Origin: Staphylococcus ratti
Lineage (GTDB): Bacteria > Bacillota > Bacilli > Staphylococcales > Staphylococcaceae
DNA: 64,000 nt
Direction: 5' to 3'
Assembly (NCBI RefSeq): GCF_020883535.1
Contig: NZ_CP086654.1
Span: 2,046,001-2,110,000 of the forward strand
The notes beneath the pieces are model-generated. The model saw only the letters and a list, made by a program, of their open reading frames with translations, ran no database searches and was not told the origin of the DNA. This document shows, one piece after another, positions 1 to 8,161 of this stretch (positions are counted from its first letter, which is position 1; every line of letters starts with the position of its first letter). Both the position numbers and the translations under genes were made by a program.

Positions 1-570
1 AAAACAAAACCAGGTGTTTCTAAAACATCAGGTATTTTCTTCATGATTAAAGAAGATCAACAATATATTTTTGGTGACTGTGCCATCAACCCTGAATTAG
101 GTGCGTCAGACCTAGCGGAAATCGCTGTAGAAAGTGCGAAATCTGCACAAAGCTTTGGCATGGACCCACGCGTTGCAATGCTTAGCTTCTCTACGAAAGG
201 CTCAGCAAAATCAGATGATACTGAAAAAGTATCAGAAGCAGTTCAACTGGCACAACAAAAAATTGAATCTGAAAACTTATCAAATGTTGTCATTGATGGT
301 GAATTCCAATTTGACGCAGCTATCGTTCCTGAAGTTGCTAAGAAAAAAGCACCGGGTGCTAAAATTCAAGGAGATGCAAATGTCTTCATTTTCCCTAGCT
401 TAGAAGCAGGTAATATTGGTTACAAAATCGCACAACGCCTCGGTGGCTTCGATGCGGTTGGCCCAGTATTACAAGGCTTAAACTCACCAGTGAATGACCT
501 ATCACGCGGTTGTTCAAGCGAAGACGTTTATAACTTATCTATTATTACAGCAGCTCAAAGTTTACAATAA
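1..570 (+). CDS. pta: Phosphate acetyltransferase, C-terminal part (gene starts before the window)
   Basis: The frame is open from base 1 and ends at the TAA at 568-570, giving the last 189 residues of Pta (EutD in some staphylococcal annotations). Pta interconverts acetyl-CoA plus phosphate and acetyl phosphate plus CoA, and is the first step of overflow acetate formation in the cytosol. The visible part contains the strongly conserved PTA blocks SFSTKGSAKSDD, DGEFQFDAA, FPSLEAGNIGYK and GPVLQGLNSPVNDLSRG, which build the C-terminal half of the active site. The first ATG in view (43) is internal and is not a start. The stop overlaps the lipL start by one base, so the two genes are co-transcribed and probably translationally coupled. 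Confidence 0.97.
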   Translation, partial: KTKPGVSKTSGIFFMIKEDQQYIFGDCAINPELGASDLAEIAVESAKSAQSFGMDPRVAMLSFSTKGSAKSDDTEKVSEAVQLAQQKIESENLSNVVIDGEFQFDAAIVPEVAKKKAPGAKIQGDANVFIFPSLEAGNIGYKIAQRLGGFDAVGPVLQGLNSPVNDLSRGCSSEDVYNLSIITAAQSLQ

Positions 571-1406
571 TGGATTTACGTTCAAAATATTTTAAAGATA
601 TCGCTTGGCGATACGTTGATCATGCAACTGGTTTAGAACCGATGCAATCCTTTGCATTTGATGATACGTTCTCTGAAAGTGTAGGTAAAGATGCCTCACC
701 AAATGTCGTTAGAACATGGATTCATCAACATACGATTATATTAGGTATTCACGATTCACGATTACCTTTTTTAAAAGATGGCATTCAATTTCTCACAGAT
801 ATAAAAGGTTACAATGCAATTGTTCGCAATTCTGGCGGGCTTGGTGTCGTTTTAGATCAAGGCATTTTGAATATTTCACTAATGTTTAAAGGTAAAACTG
901 AAACTAGCATTGATGAAGCCTTTTCTGTGATGTACCTTCTTATTTGTAAAATGTTTGAAGATGAAGCGGCAACGATTGACACATTTGAAATTACGCATTC
1001 TTATTGCCCGGGAAAATTCGACTTAAGCATTAATAACCAAAAATTTGCAGGTATTTCTCAACGTCGTGTACGTGGAGGAATTGCTGTTCAAATTTATTTA
1101 TGCGTGGAAGGTTCTGGCAGTGAACGTGCACAACTCATGAAAGATTTTTATGCCCATGCCTTAAAAGGTGAAAAGACAAAATTTTCATATCCAGATATTT
1201 ATCCGAGCCATATGGCTTCACTTCAAGAATTATTCAACTCAGACATACGTGTCCAAGATGTAATGTTCAAACTACTTTATGCTATCAAAGATTTAGGCGG
1301 CCAATTGAACATGGACCCTATCACTTCAGAAGAGTGGTCACGTTATGAACATTATTATGCACGCATGTTAGAGCGCAATGCGAAAATGAATGAACGCTTA
1401 AATTAA
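570..1406 (+). CDS. lipL: Octanoyl-[GcvH]:protein N-octanoyltransferase LipL (lipoate relay enzyme)
   Basis: This 278-residue protein is of the BPL_LplA_LipB cofactor-ligase fold, and sits directly after pta as in S. aureus. LipL transfers octanoyl or lipoyl groups from the glycine cleavage protein GcvH to E2 subunits of 2-oxoacid dehydrogenases through a cysteine thioester. The expected nucleophile is Cys146 in SYCPGKFD, followed by QKFAGISQRR with the conserved lysine at 158. Length and motif spacing fit LipL rather than the longer LplA ligases, which lack this cysteine. The ATG overlaps the pta stop (TAATG). A strong terminator follows, so pta-lipL form the end of the transcript. Confidence 0.92.
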   Translation: MDLRSKYFKDIAWRYVDHATGLEPMQSFAFDDTFSESVGKDASPNVVRTWIHQHTIILGIHDSRLPFLKDGIQFLTDIKGYNAIVRNSGGLGVVLDQGILNISLMFKGKTETSIDEAFSVMYLLICKMFEDEAATIDTFEITHSYCPGKFDLSINNQKFAGISQRRVRGGIAVQIYLCVEGSGSERAQLMKDFYAHALKGEKTKFSYPDIYPSHMASLQELFNSDIRVQDVMFKLLYAIKDLGGQLNMDPITSEEWSRYEHYYARMLERNAKMNERLN

Positions 1407-1412
1407 ATACGC

Positions 1413-1448
1413 AAAAGACCAGAGACATACTGCCTCTGGTCTTTTTTT
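1413..1448. terminator. Bidirectional terminator between lipL and the emrB-like gene
   Basis: A 12-bp perfect stem (1413-1424 with 1434-1445) with a 9-nt loop is followed by a T run on the plus strand and flanked by A residues on the other side. It lies between two convergent genes and can serve both. Confidence 0.85.
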
Positions 1449-1477
1449 ACGCTAATTAATACTATGTTCTATGCTGC

Positions 1478-3235
1478 TTATTCATTCGACATATAATGTG
1501 ATTTTCCTTTTAAGAAAAAGCTTAATACAAATGCTAGAAAACTTAATGCCGTAGCTACCCAAAACGCACTGTTTACACCATCTACGGAGGCAAGTTGATT
1601 AACAAATTTTATAATACTACTTAATGCTTGCTCTTTTCCACCCATTTGTTGCGCCATCATTTGAACTTGATCTTTTATAAAAGGATTCGTTTTATCTAAA
1701 TCTTGTTGAAATGTTGCAAGATGTGATTCAGTTTGTTGTGTCATTACCGTTACTAATATGGCCGTTCCTATCGATCCTGCAAGTTGACGCATCGTGTTAA
1801 TTAAAGCATTTCCGTGAGAAATTAATCTTGAAGGAAGTGCGTTCATTCCTGCAGTCATAATCGGCATCATTATAAAGCTCATACCAAAAGAACGAATAAT
1901 GTAAATCATGAGAATAGAAGAATATGGTGTCGTCATCGTTAATTGTGTCAATTCCCATGTGCCGTATGTCGTTATTGCAAGTCCGAAAATCGCTAACGGC
2001 TTAATGCCAATGGTATCTAACAATTTACCTGCTATAGGGCCCATAAAGCCCATAATGATTGCTCCGGGCAATAATAGTAAACCTGAATCTAAAGCTGAGA
2101 AGCCTCTTAAGCTTTGAAGATATAACGGTAATAAAATCATACCTCCAAATAAACTCATCGTAACAATCATATTGATTACGGCAGTTAATGTATAACCAGA
2201 GTACTTTAATACGCTAAAATCAAGCATAGGCGCTTTCATAGTCATTTCACGAATAACAAACGCTAGCGTAAACGTACAACCAATAACAAACATCACTACA
2301 ATTTCAGGGGAACCCCAACCTTTATTACCCGCTTCACTAAAGCCATATAATAAAGAACCAAAACCTAACGTACTAAAAATAATACCCGGTACATCCGCAC
2401 GTGGATTTGTTATGTTTTGGTAAATTCCAAACCAAACGTAAGAAATGATAAATGAAATCAAGCCTACGGCAAACATACCATAAAACATCACGTGCCAATT
2501 GAAGTGCTCTACAATGTAACCTGATAACGTCGGTCCGATAGCCGGGGCTAAAATCATCGCGACACCTAAAATCCCCATTGCCATTCCTCGTTTTTGAGGG
2601 GGAAATATCGTCATAAAAACATTTGTACCTAAAGGCATTAATACACCTGCACCCATAGCTTGAAGTACACGTCCGGTCATCATTACCGGGAAGTTCCAAG
2701 CGATCGCACATACCAATGAACCAACAGTAAATATTGTCATTGCTACGAGAAAAAGGCTACGATAAGAAAACTTATGAAATAAGTAGGCACTTACAGGAAT
2801 TAAAATACCATTCACTAACATAAACCCTGTCATTAACCATTGACCCGTTGAAGGTGAAATATTAAAGTCTGTATTAATCACAGGTAACGCTGTATTTAAT
2901 AATGTTTGGTTTAAAATGGTGATGAACATTCCGAATACCATCGCCACTAAAATTTTATTTCGTGTAATCCCCTTTTTAAACACATAATCTTGTGACCCTT
3001 CTTTGGTTTGCTCATGTATCGGACGGTCATCCCTATCTTCATTTGCATGTTCATCGTCTAAACGAAATTGATAAGACGTTTCATGCTTCTCCTTTTCAGA
3101 TTGTGATTCTGTGTTATTTCGGTCTGTTTTTTCAAATTTCTGCGAGACTTCATGGTGTTTTTTACGCTTGATAATAACAAAGTTTAAACAAACAATCACA
3201 ATAAGGGCAACAATGACATATAACGTAACGAACAT
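1478..3235 (-). CDS. EmrB/QacA-type MFS multidrug exporter (DHA2 family) with extra N-terminal anchor
   Basis: A 585-residue integral membrane protein of the 14-TM DHA2 branch of the major facilitator superfamily (proton-driven drug export). Motif A-like LFHKFSYRS follows TM2. The motif C-like block GPTLSGYIVEHFNW is typical of EmrB/QacA. Unlike most relatives the transporter core begins only near residue 88: residues 3-22 form an additional hydrophobic helix, followed by a strongly charged ~65-residue linker rich in K, E, D and H. The ATG has a good ribosome site (GGAGG, 8 nt before). It lies 18 nt downstream of the EmrA-like gene and forms an operon with it. The substrate cannot be read from sequence. 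Confidence 0.9.
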   Translation of the reverse strand: MFVTLYVIVALIVIVCLNFVIIKRKKHHEVSQKFEKTDRNNTESQSEKEKHETSYQFRLDDEHANEDRDDRPIHEQTKEGSQDYVFKKGITRNKILVAMVFGMFITILNQTLLNTALPVINTDFNISPSTGQWLMTGFMLVNGILIPVSAYLFHKFSYRSLFLVAMTIFTVGSLVCAIAWNFPVMMTGRVLQAMGAGVLMPLGTNVFMTIFPPQKRGMAMGILGVAMILAPAIGPTLSGYIVEHFNWHVMFYGMFAVGLISFIISYVWFGIYQNITNPRADVPGIIFSTLGFGSLLYGFSEAGNKGWGSPEIVVMFVIGCTFTLAFVIREMTMKAPMLDFSVLKYSGYTLTAVINMIVTMSLFGGMILLPLYLQSLRGFSALDSGLLLLPGAIIMGFMGPIAGKLLDTIGIKPLAIFGLAITTYGTWELTQLTMTTPYSSILMIYIIRSFGMSFIMMPIMTAGMNALPSRLISHGNALINTMRQLAGSIGTAILVTVMTQQTESHLATFQQDLDKTNPFIKDQVQMMAQQMGGKEQALSSIIKFVNQLASVDGVNSAFWVATALSFLAFVLSFFLKGKSHYMSNE

Positions 3236-3253
3236 CTTTTGTCCTCCCTTAAA

Positions 3254-3901
3254 TTAGTTTTTGTGAATGCTTACTTCCGCGTTCATACCTGGTACGATCC
3301 CTTTTGAAGGGGCATTGTCCAATTTAATTTTCACAGGTACCACTTGTGTAACTTTTGTATAATTGCCATCACTGTTAGAAGAAGGCATCAATGAAAAGCT
3401 AGAAGCTGTTGCATTACCAATTTGGTCTACATGTCCTTTAATTTGAGATGTTTCTCCATCGATGGATACGTCTACGGTTTGGTCTTTATCTACATCTTTG
3501 ATATCTGTCTCATCGATATTCGCTGTAATGTATAAATCATCCATATTGTAAGCATAAGCCATTGGTTGCCCTGCTTGAGCCATTCCTTTTTCTTGACCAT
3601 CTAATTTTGCGATAGTACCGTCATGTGGCATTTTTATTTCCATTGTTTGAGGTTGTCCATCTTGACCTTGTCCACGAACTTCAGCAATTGTTTCTCCTTC
3701 TTTAAACTTGTCCCCTTCTTTAGCATTTAATTTCGTAATTTCGCCAGAAACAGGACTAGAAATTTTCATTTGTTCACTGTCTACTTTTGCATTATCTGTT
3801 TTAATATAATTCACAGATTGATTATAAAAATGAAAAGCTACCGCTCCTATAATTACGAGCAATAGTATGGTAACAATATTAATTGTAATGATTTTTTTCA
3901 T
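3254..3901 (-). CDS. EmrA/HlyD-like membrane fusion protein
   Basis: A 215-residue protein with one N-terminal transmembrane anchor (about residues 5-25) followed by an extracytoplasmic biotin/lipoyl-like hairpin half-motif (SSPVSGEITKLNAKEGDKF and later MPHDGTIAKLDGQEKG) and a beta-barrel region with the D-GETSQIKG block. This is the adaptor of an EmrAB-type efflux pair. The protein is shorter than Gram-negative EmrA because it lacks the long coiled coil, as usual in Gram-positives. First gene of the emrAB operon; the start ATG is preceded by GGAGGAG. Its promoter faces the divergent TetR gene, which probably represses it. Confidence 0.85.
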   Translation of the reverse strand: MKKIITINIVTILLLVIIGAVAFHFYNQSVNYIKTDNAKVDSEQMKISSPVSGEITKLNAKEGDKFKEGETIAEVRGQGQDGQPQTMEIKMPHDGTIAKLDGQEKGMAQAGQPMAYAYNMDDLYITANIDETDIKDVDKDQTVDVSIDGETSQIKGHVDQIGNATASSFSLMPSSNSDGNYTKVTQVVPVKIKLDNAPSKGIVPGMNAEVSIHKN

Positions 3902-4029
3902 GTTACAAACTCCTCCATTAAAAAATTGACAATCAGTATTATATAACCTTTTAACGGAGCTTGAACACAGACAATCTTTTCAAATGTGTCGGATAAGAAA
4001 ATATATTATAATACTATTTGGTGATGATA
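3902..4029. promoter_or_regulatory. Divergent control region of the emrAB pair and tetR
   Basis: A TATAAT on the minus strand (within 3938-3945) lies about 16 nt after a weak TTCAAG -35 and points to the efflux genes. A second TATAAT on the plus strand at 4007-4012 lies just before tetR. The short shared region is the natural place for a TetR-family operator, but I found no convincing perfect palindrome. Confidence 0.5.
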
Positions 4030-4587
4030 ATGAATAGAGGGACTGCAAGACTAGAAATTATTAAAGCAATGGTCGCACTATTAGAAGTTGAAAAATTTGA
4101 CCATATTACAATTAAGCAGATTTGTGCAGAAAGCGGCGTGCATCGCTCTACATTTTATGCACACTTTGAAGATAAGTATCAATTGATGGAAACGATTAAA
4201 TCATATCATATGAAAAAATACCATCAACTCATGCGGTACACTAAAAACATCATAGAAACCTATCCATTAGCAGAGGCAAAGCACCGATTAATTCAAGCCT
4301 TTCGCCTGTTATTTAAATATATGTACCGCTTCAAAAGTTATTTTACAGCGCTCGTGTTAACACAAACACAGTTTGATTTAATCCGTGATTATATTCAATT
4401 TACAAAAGAGGGGTATTCTTCCATACTCGAAGTTCTCCCGCCAATGCAAGATTCAAAGTATTTTATTGATTATACTATAGGCGGACAACTCGCAATTATT
4501 TATTCTTGGCTTTCTAGAGGATGTCAAGAAGATAGTAAAACAATGGCGCAAATCCTGTTTAACAATGTCATAAAGGTCAATCGCTAA
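4030..4587 (+). CDS. TetR/AcrR-family transcriptional regulator
   Basis: A regulator of about 185 residues with a TetR N-terminal domain: the helix-turn-helix is ITIKQICAESGVHRSTFYAHF, an unmistakable TetR signature, followed by a helical ligand domain. It is divergent from an EmrAB-like pump and is therefore probably its local repressor, with the pump substrate as inducer (inference). In-frame starts occur at TTG 4018, GTG 4021, ATG 4024 and ATG 4030. I chose ATG 4030 because GGTGATG at 4020-4026 gives a usable ribosome site, and because a TATAAT at 4007-4012 would place the transcript start near 4019. Confidence 0.85.
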   Translation: MNRGTARLEIIKAMVALLEVEKFDHITIKQICAESGVHRSTFYAHFEDKYQLMETIKSYHMKKYHQLMRYTKNIIETYPLAEAKHRLIQAFRLLFKYMYRFKSYFTALVLTQTQFDLIRDYIQFTKEGYSSILEVLPPMQDSKYFIDYTIGGQLAIIYSWLSRGCQEDSKTMAQILFNNVIKVNR

Positions 4588-4896
4588 TAACCAAGATATA
4601 AGACAATGTGTGAACAGTCAGATTCTTCATTTATAAAGGTTCTTCATTTTGAATTTTAAGGGGGTATTTTAAAGATTAAAAAGTAAATTATATAGTTTTT
4701 ACCTAAAACTTATATAAGCTCTTAAAACGTAATTATGAGCCAAATAAATATATGCTAATTTCATAATCAAAAATTTGAGCAAAAACCAGTGACTATTTTT
4801 TAGACACTGCCCATTTACATGCAAATTTAAGAATTAGCACAAAAACTGGGTAACCATGCCGGTTGAACGCTATAGTTCCCACAGGGGCAAAAATAC
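4588..4896. other. Non-coding AT-rich stretch, unassigned
   Basis: No gene is visible. The stretch is AT-rich but ends in a more GC-rich block (about 4846-4890) that looks unrelated to its surroundings. It lies between the tetR gene and the decayed tail of the lantibiotic segment, so the left junction of the foreign DNA is probably here. Confidence 0.4.
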
Positions 4897-4927
4897 AAAA
4901 AAAAGCGTTAGCTTTTTTAGCTAACGT
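4897..4927 (-). terminator. Terminator downstream of the lantibiotic-immunity segment
   Basis: The stem GCGTTAGC/GCTAACGT (4905-4912 with 4920-4927, one wobble pair) is followed on the minus strand by eight T. It would end transcripts coming from lanFEG and the fragments behind it. Confidence 0.75.
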
Positions 4928-5015
4928 TTCAAATCTTTTAAGTAATAATTTTGTTTTTCAAAATTCCAAATTGCCATCTTCGGCATCGTCTGAATTTAAG
5001 ATCTTATGTTTTTGT

Positions 5016-5141
5016 TTAAGCAATCCGATGGTTTAGCCAAGTATTTTGAAGTTTCTTTATCGCCTTTTTATTTGGTTTGATTACTTTAGTTTTTGCAACA
5101 AGTCGATAACTAACTTGTAATGCTTTTTTGCCATAAATCAA
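5016..5141 (-). pseudogene. Unidentified protein fragment (41 codons)
   Basis: A short open frame beginning at TTG 5141 and ending with TAA at 5016-5018. It encodes a very basic peptide (GKKALQVSY, KTKVIKPNKK, LQNTWLNHRIA) that reads like the tail of a real protein, not a random frame. The frame is open back to about 5156 but has no ATG or ribosome site. I do not recognise the family; a transposase or plasmid replication protein tail is possible. It sits downstream of lanG inside the foreign segment. Confidence 0.35.
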
Positions 5142-5164
5142 CCCATTCTTATTGAGTTATATAA

Positions 5165-5281
5165 TTATTTTAATACGTTAATCAAAACTCCGAAAGATAT
5201 GACAATAAAAATTACTATGTAGATGATAGATAAAATAATAACGATTTTTTGCGAAGACCTTTTTTTCTTACTATTTATAAT
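5165..5281 (-). other. Small single-TM peptide frame without a standard start codon, behind lanG
   Basis: Directly after lanG an open frame encodes about 38 residues: a basic start (NSKKKRSSQK), one strong transmembrane helix (IVIILSIIYIVIFIVISFG) and a short tail LINVLK. A ribosome-site-like GAGAGG lies at the lanG end, but the only candidate starts are ATT/ATA, with no ATG, GTG or TTG. In nukacin-type clusters an immunity membrane protein (NukH) follows the FEG genes, so this could be a remnant of such a gene or a poorly initiated peptide. Translation is unproven. Confidence 0.35.
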
Positions 5282-5285
5282 TAAA

Positions 5286-6023
5286 TTAATCCTCTCTTTT
5301 TTTGAGCTTTAAAATAGTAAGTGTTAAAAAAGTTGTTACATAAGCTACATTTATTATAAGAAAAAGTAACATTTCTGAAAAAGTAAAGCTCACCAAAGAC
5401 CTAGACCTTACACCAACCGCAATTTGAGAATATGGAAATATTGTAAAAATAAACTCACTAATAAACAGTGTTAAAAGTCCTAATATGCCTCCAACAGTAG
5501 ATATTAAAATTGAAAAAGTGAAATTTCTAGTGGAAACTGACAGGTATAATTGTATAGCAATAATAGATGCCGTACCTATCCAACCTATAAAGTCCCAATA
5601 TATAAATTTAAATAATTCTCCCAAGGTCACATCTACTATTGAAGCAGAAATACAAAATAATACCAGAAATATAATTTGATTTAATAAAGTAAGTACAAGA
5701 AGCGTTGAAAATTTAGATATAACTATCTTACTTTCCTTTAAAGGTATGGTCTTCATTCTCATCCAATTATTATTAGATTCTTCGAACTGCCAACTTATTG
5801 AACATAAAACACCGATCAATATAGGAAAGAAAAGTTGTGAATTATACAATGTTTCTTGTCCCCATAATATTAAATCTCGATTATTTGAATTGGGAAAAGC
5901 GCTTTGATTAAAGTAAAATATCATACTGCCTATAGATACACTTAATACATTAAAAACTAATAAGAATATTAATATGTAATTATTTTTTAATTTTCGTAAT
6001 TCTATACGTAATAAAGAAATCAA
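5286..6023 (-). CDS. Lantibiotic immunity ABC transporter permease (LanG-like)
   Basis: A 245-residue ABC-2 type permease with six predicted membrane helices, starting MISLLRIELRKLKNNY, the usual basic cytoplasmic start of LanE/LanG and BcrB proteins, and carrying the LFFPILIGVLCS block. LanG and LanE form the membrane channel of the LanFEG pump that expels lantibiotic from the producer membrane. The start overlaps the lanE stop by 4 nt (ATGA), showing translational coupling. Base composition is far more AT-rich than the neighbouring core genes, a sign of transfer. Assignment as G and not E is by position and by the F-E-G order of known clusters. Confidence 0.8.
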   Translation of the reverse strand: MISLLRIELRKLKNNYILIFLLVFNVLSVSIGSMIFYFNQSAFPNSNNRDLILWGQETLYNSQLFFPILIGVLCSISWQFEESNNNWMRMKTIPLKESKIVISKFSTLLVLTLLNQIIFLVLFCISASIVDVTLGELFKFIYWDFIGWIGTASIIAIQLYLSVSTRNFTFSILISTVGGILGLLTLFISEFIFTIFPYSQIAVGVRSRSLVSFTFSEMLLFLIINVAYVTTFLTLTILKLKKRED

Positions 6024-6772
6024 GTTAAATCCCTCCGTTTTATTAAGGATTTAATAACAATAAATAGAATTATTATTATTAGAATAGAAATAAAAATGTA
6101 AATAAAATAATAGTCGTTATTAGAATATTCAAACCCTTTATGCACCATTTTTTTGTGCACTGGATTTAATAATGAATAATATTGCCAAGGTAAAAATATT
6201 TTAATATATGAGGGCAACATTCCTCCGGTTACTAGTCCTAAAAAACTTCCTACTAATGCTGATACAATACTGATTGATTGTTTTTCAAAAAAGAAAGAAA
6301 GTGCCATATGAATTAATATTAAAAAAAGACTAGTAATTATAAAACTTAGCATGAATTTTGAAATAACACCTATTTCCAAACTAACATCATTCAAATTAGC
6401 AATTAATAAGATAGTTATTAATTGTATTATACTAATTACAAATATAATAATAAGCGAAGCATTAATTTTACTAGTAAACAAATTGAAAACACTTTGTCTA
6501 CTGGTATTTAATAACTGGAAGGTTCTCCCTTTGTGTTCTATGTCTACTAATCTTGAACATAAAATTCCTATTAATATCGGACAAATCATACTATCAATAG
6601 TGAGAATATTAGAAGTAAGCATATATATACCATATTTTTTATCTGTAATATTTAACTCTTTAATAGAGATACCACTAAACCACAATATACCGACAAAAGT
6701 AATCAGAAGTATTGGCATAATAAATTTTCTTCTTCGCATTTTGAAAAACTCTAAATTTATAGCTTTCAACAT
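6020..6772 (-). CDS. Lantibiotic immunity ABC transporter permease (LanE-like)
   Basis: A 250-residue ABC-2 permease with about six membrane helices. The N-terminus MLKAINLEFFKMRRRK and the internal CPILIGILCSRLVDIEHKG block resemble LanE/MutE/NukE permeases. It pairs with the following permease and the ATPase upstream to make the immunity exporter. Its ATG follows the lanF stop directly (TAA then ATG), so it depends on coupled translation. No biosynthetic gene (precursor lanA, synthetase lanM or lanBC) is nearby, so the pump is an orphan here. Confidence 0.8.
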   Translation of the reverse strand: MLKAINLEFFKMRRRKFIMPILLITFVGILWFSGISIKELNITDKKYGIYMLTSNILTIDSMICPILIGILCSRLVDIEHKGRTFQLLNTSRQSVFNLFTSKINASLIIIFVISIIQLITILLIANLNDVSLEIGVISKFMLSFIITSLFLILIHMALSFFFEKQSISIVSALVGSFLGLVTGGMLPSYIKIFLPWQYYSLLNPVHKKMVHKGFEYSNNDYYFIYIFISILIIIILFIVIKSLIKRRDLT

Positions 6773-7681
6773 TTATAAAAATTCCTTTCCATCATTAGTT
6801 ATTTCTATAAATTTTTCTTCTAGACTTTTCTGAACTGATTGTACTTGATAAACTTCAAACTGGTTATTAACTAATAACCTAACTGCTGTAGATATATCTT
6901 TTTGGTTCGCCTCTAGTAGAAGTGGTTTTTCATTATTTTCTAACATATATCCTTTTGCTTTCAGTAAGTCGATACATTTCTTGTTATTATTAGTATTTAT
7001 CAATATTTTGTTTTGTTCTTCTAACTCTGTTAATTTTCCTTCAAATAAAAGTTTTCCTCTGTTGATAATACCTACTGTATTAGCCATGTGTTCAATTTCA
7101 GATAATAAATGACTAGATATAAGTACAGTCATCCCATAATTTTTTGGGAAGGATTTTATTAATTCTCTAATCTCTTGTATGCCAGAAGGATCTAAGCCAT
7201 TGGTAGGTTCATCTAATATTAATAATTTAGGGAATTTTACTATAGCTAAAGCAATACCTAACCTTTGCTTCATACCTAATGAATAGTTTTTGACTAATTT
7301 ATCTTTGTGTTCAGTTAAACGTACGATTTTCAGGGCCTCTTTAACATTTTTTGAAGGTAAATCTAGTAGTTTTTGAATAACCTGCAAATTTTCTAGTCCG
7401 GTTAAATTTTTATAGTATGAAGGCTCTTCAATTAATGCTCCAACATGCGTTAATATTTCATCTCTATTTTTTGAAATATCTTGGTTGAATATTTTAATAG
7501 TACCTTTAGTGGGTTGCATAAGACCTAATAGCATTTTCATTGTAGTACTTTTACCAGCACCATTTGGTCCTAAAAATCCATATATTTCTTTTGAACCAAT
7601 ATTTAGTGATAAATCATCTACTGAATAACTATCGGAAAACTTTTTTGTTAGATTTTGCGTTTGCACAATATTGTTAGTCAT
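6773..7681 (-). CDS. Lantibiotic immunity ABC transporter ATPase (LanF-like)
   Basis: A 302-residue nucleotide-binding subunit of the BcrA/LanF group. Walker A is GPNGAGKST (38-46), the signature is YSLGMKQ (133-139) and Walker B is LLILDEP (153-159). The Q-loop position reads ALIEEPSYY (82-90), with glutamate where ordinary ABC ATPases have glutamine. This 'E-loop' is characteristic of LanF proteins and supports the immunity role over a generic bacitracin-type pump. A C-terminal extension of about 85 residues is usual for the family. GGAGA precedes the ATG. It lies 12 nt behind the truncated lanT frame, matching nukacin-type T-F-E-G order. Confidence 0.85.
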   Translation of the reverse strand: MTNNIVQTQNLTKKFSDSYSVDDLSLNIGSKEIYGFLGPNGAGKSTTMKMLLGLMQPTKGTIKIFNQDISKNRDEILTHVGALIEEPSYYKNLTGLENLQVIQKLLDLPSKNVKEALKIVRLTEHKDKLVKNYSLGMKQRLGIALAIVKFPKLLILDEPTNGLDPSGIQEIRELIKSFPKNYGMTVLISSHLLSEIEHMANTVGIINRGKLLFEGKLTELEEQNKILINTNNNKKCIDLLKAKGYMLENNEKPLLLEANQKDISTAVRLLVNNQFEVYQVQSVQKSLEEKFIEITNDGKEFL

Positions 7682-7693
7682 AATTGAATCTCC

Positions 7694-8161
7694 TTAATTA
7701 TTAGTATTCACAGTATCTAAAAATCTTCTATAATTTTTATTATTTTTAAGTAAGTCATTATGGGCATCCAAGAAAACACTTTCATTTTCGATAAACATTA
7801 CTCTATCAACATATGGCAAAACGTCTAAATGGCGACTTACAATTACTATAGTTTTATCACTATATTGATTATTTTTCAAAATATTTTTATATATATTTAT
7901 ATGGTTGTAATTATCCAAACTACTAAATGCTTCATCCCAAAAAATCAATTTTTTATTAAATAAAGATTTAGCAATTAATAATCTTTGAATCTGACCACCA
8001 GATAGGTTTTTTCCGTTTTGAAATACGCTAGAATATATTTTATTAGGCAAAGAGTCTATCAAGTTTATAATGTTTACATCGTATAATATTTGGTTCAGTT
8101 GTTTCATGTTTCCAGTATTTCCTTCATCTACTAAATTATTATAAAAGGAACACATGCTCAC
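7694..8161 (-). pseudogene. Truncated lantibiotic exporter LanT (only the end of its ATPase domain)
   Basis: About 155 residues remain of a protein that is normally near 700. They match the second half of the nucleotide-binding domain of a bacteriocin/lantibiotic export ABC protein: signature NLSGGQIQR, Walker B KLIFWDEAFSSLD, and a switch region reading VSRHLDV. The peptidase domain, all membrane helices and Walker A are missing. An in-frame TAA (8162-8164) stands immediately before the GTG at 8161, so the breakpoint is at about 8160. It cannot act as an exporter. It is the left-over of the biosynthetic half of a lantibiotic cluster whose immunity genes survive downstream. Confidence 0.85.
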
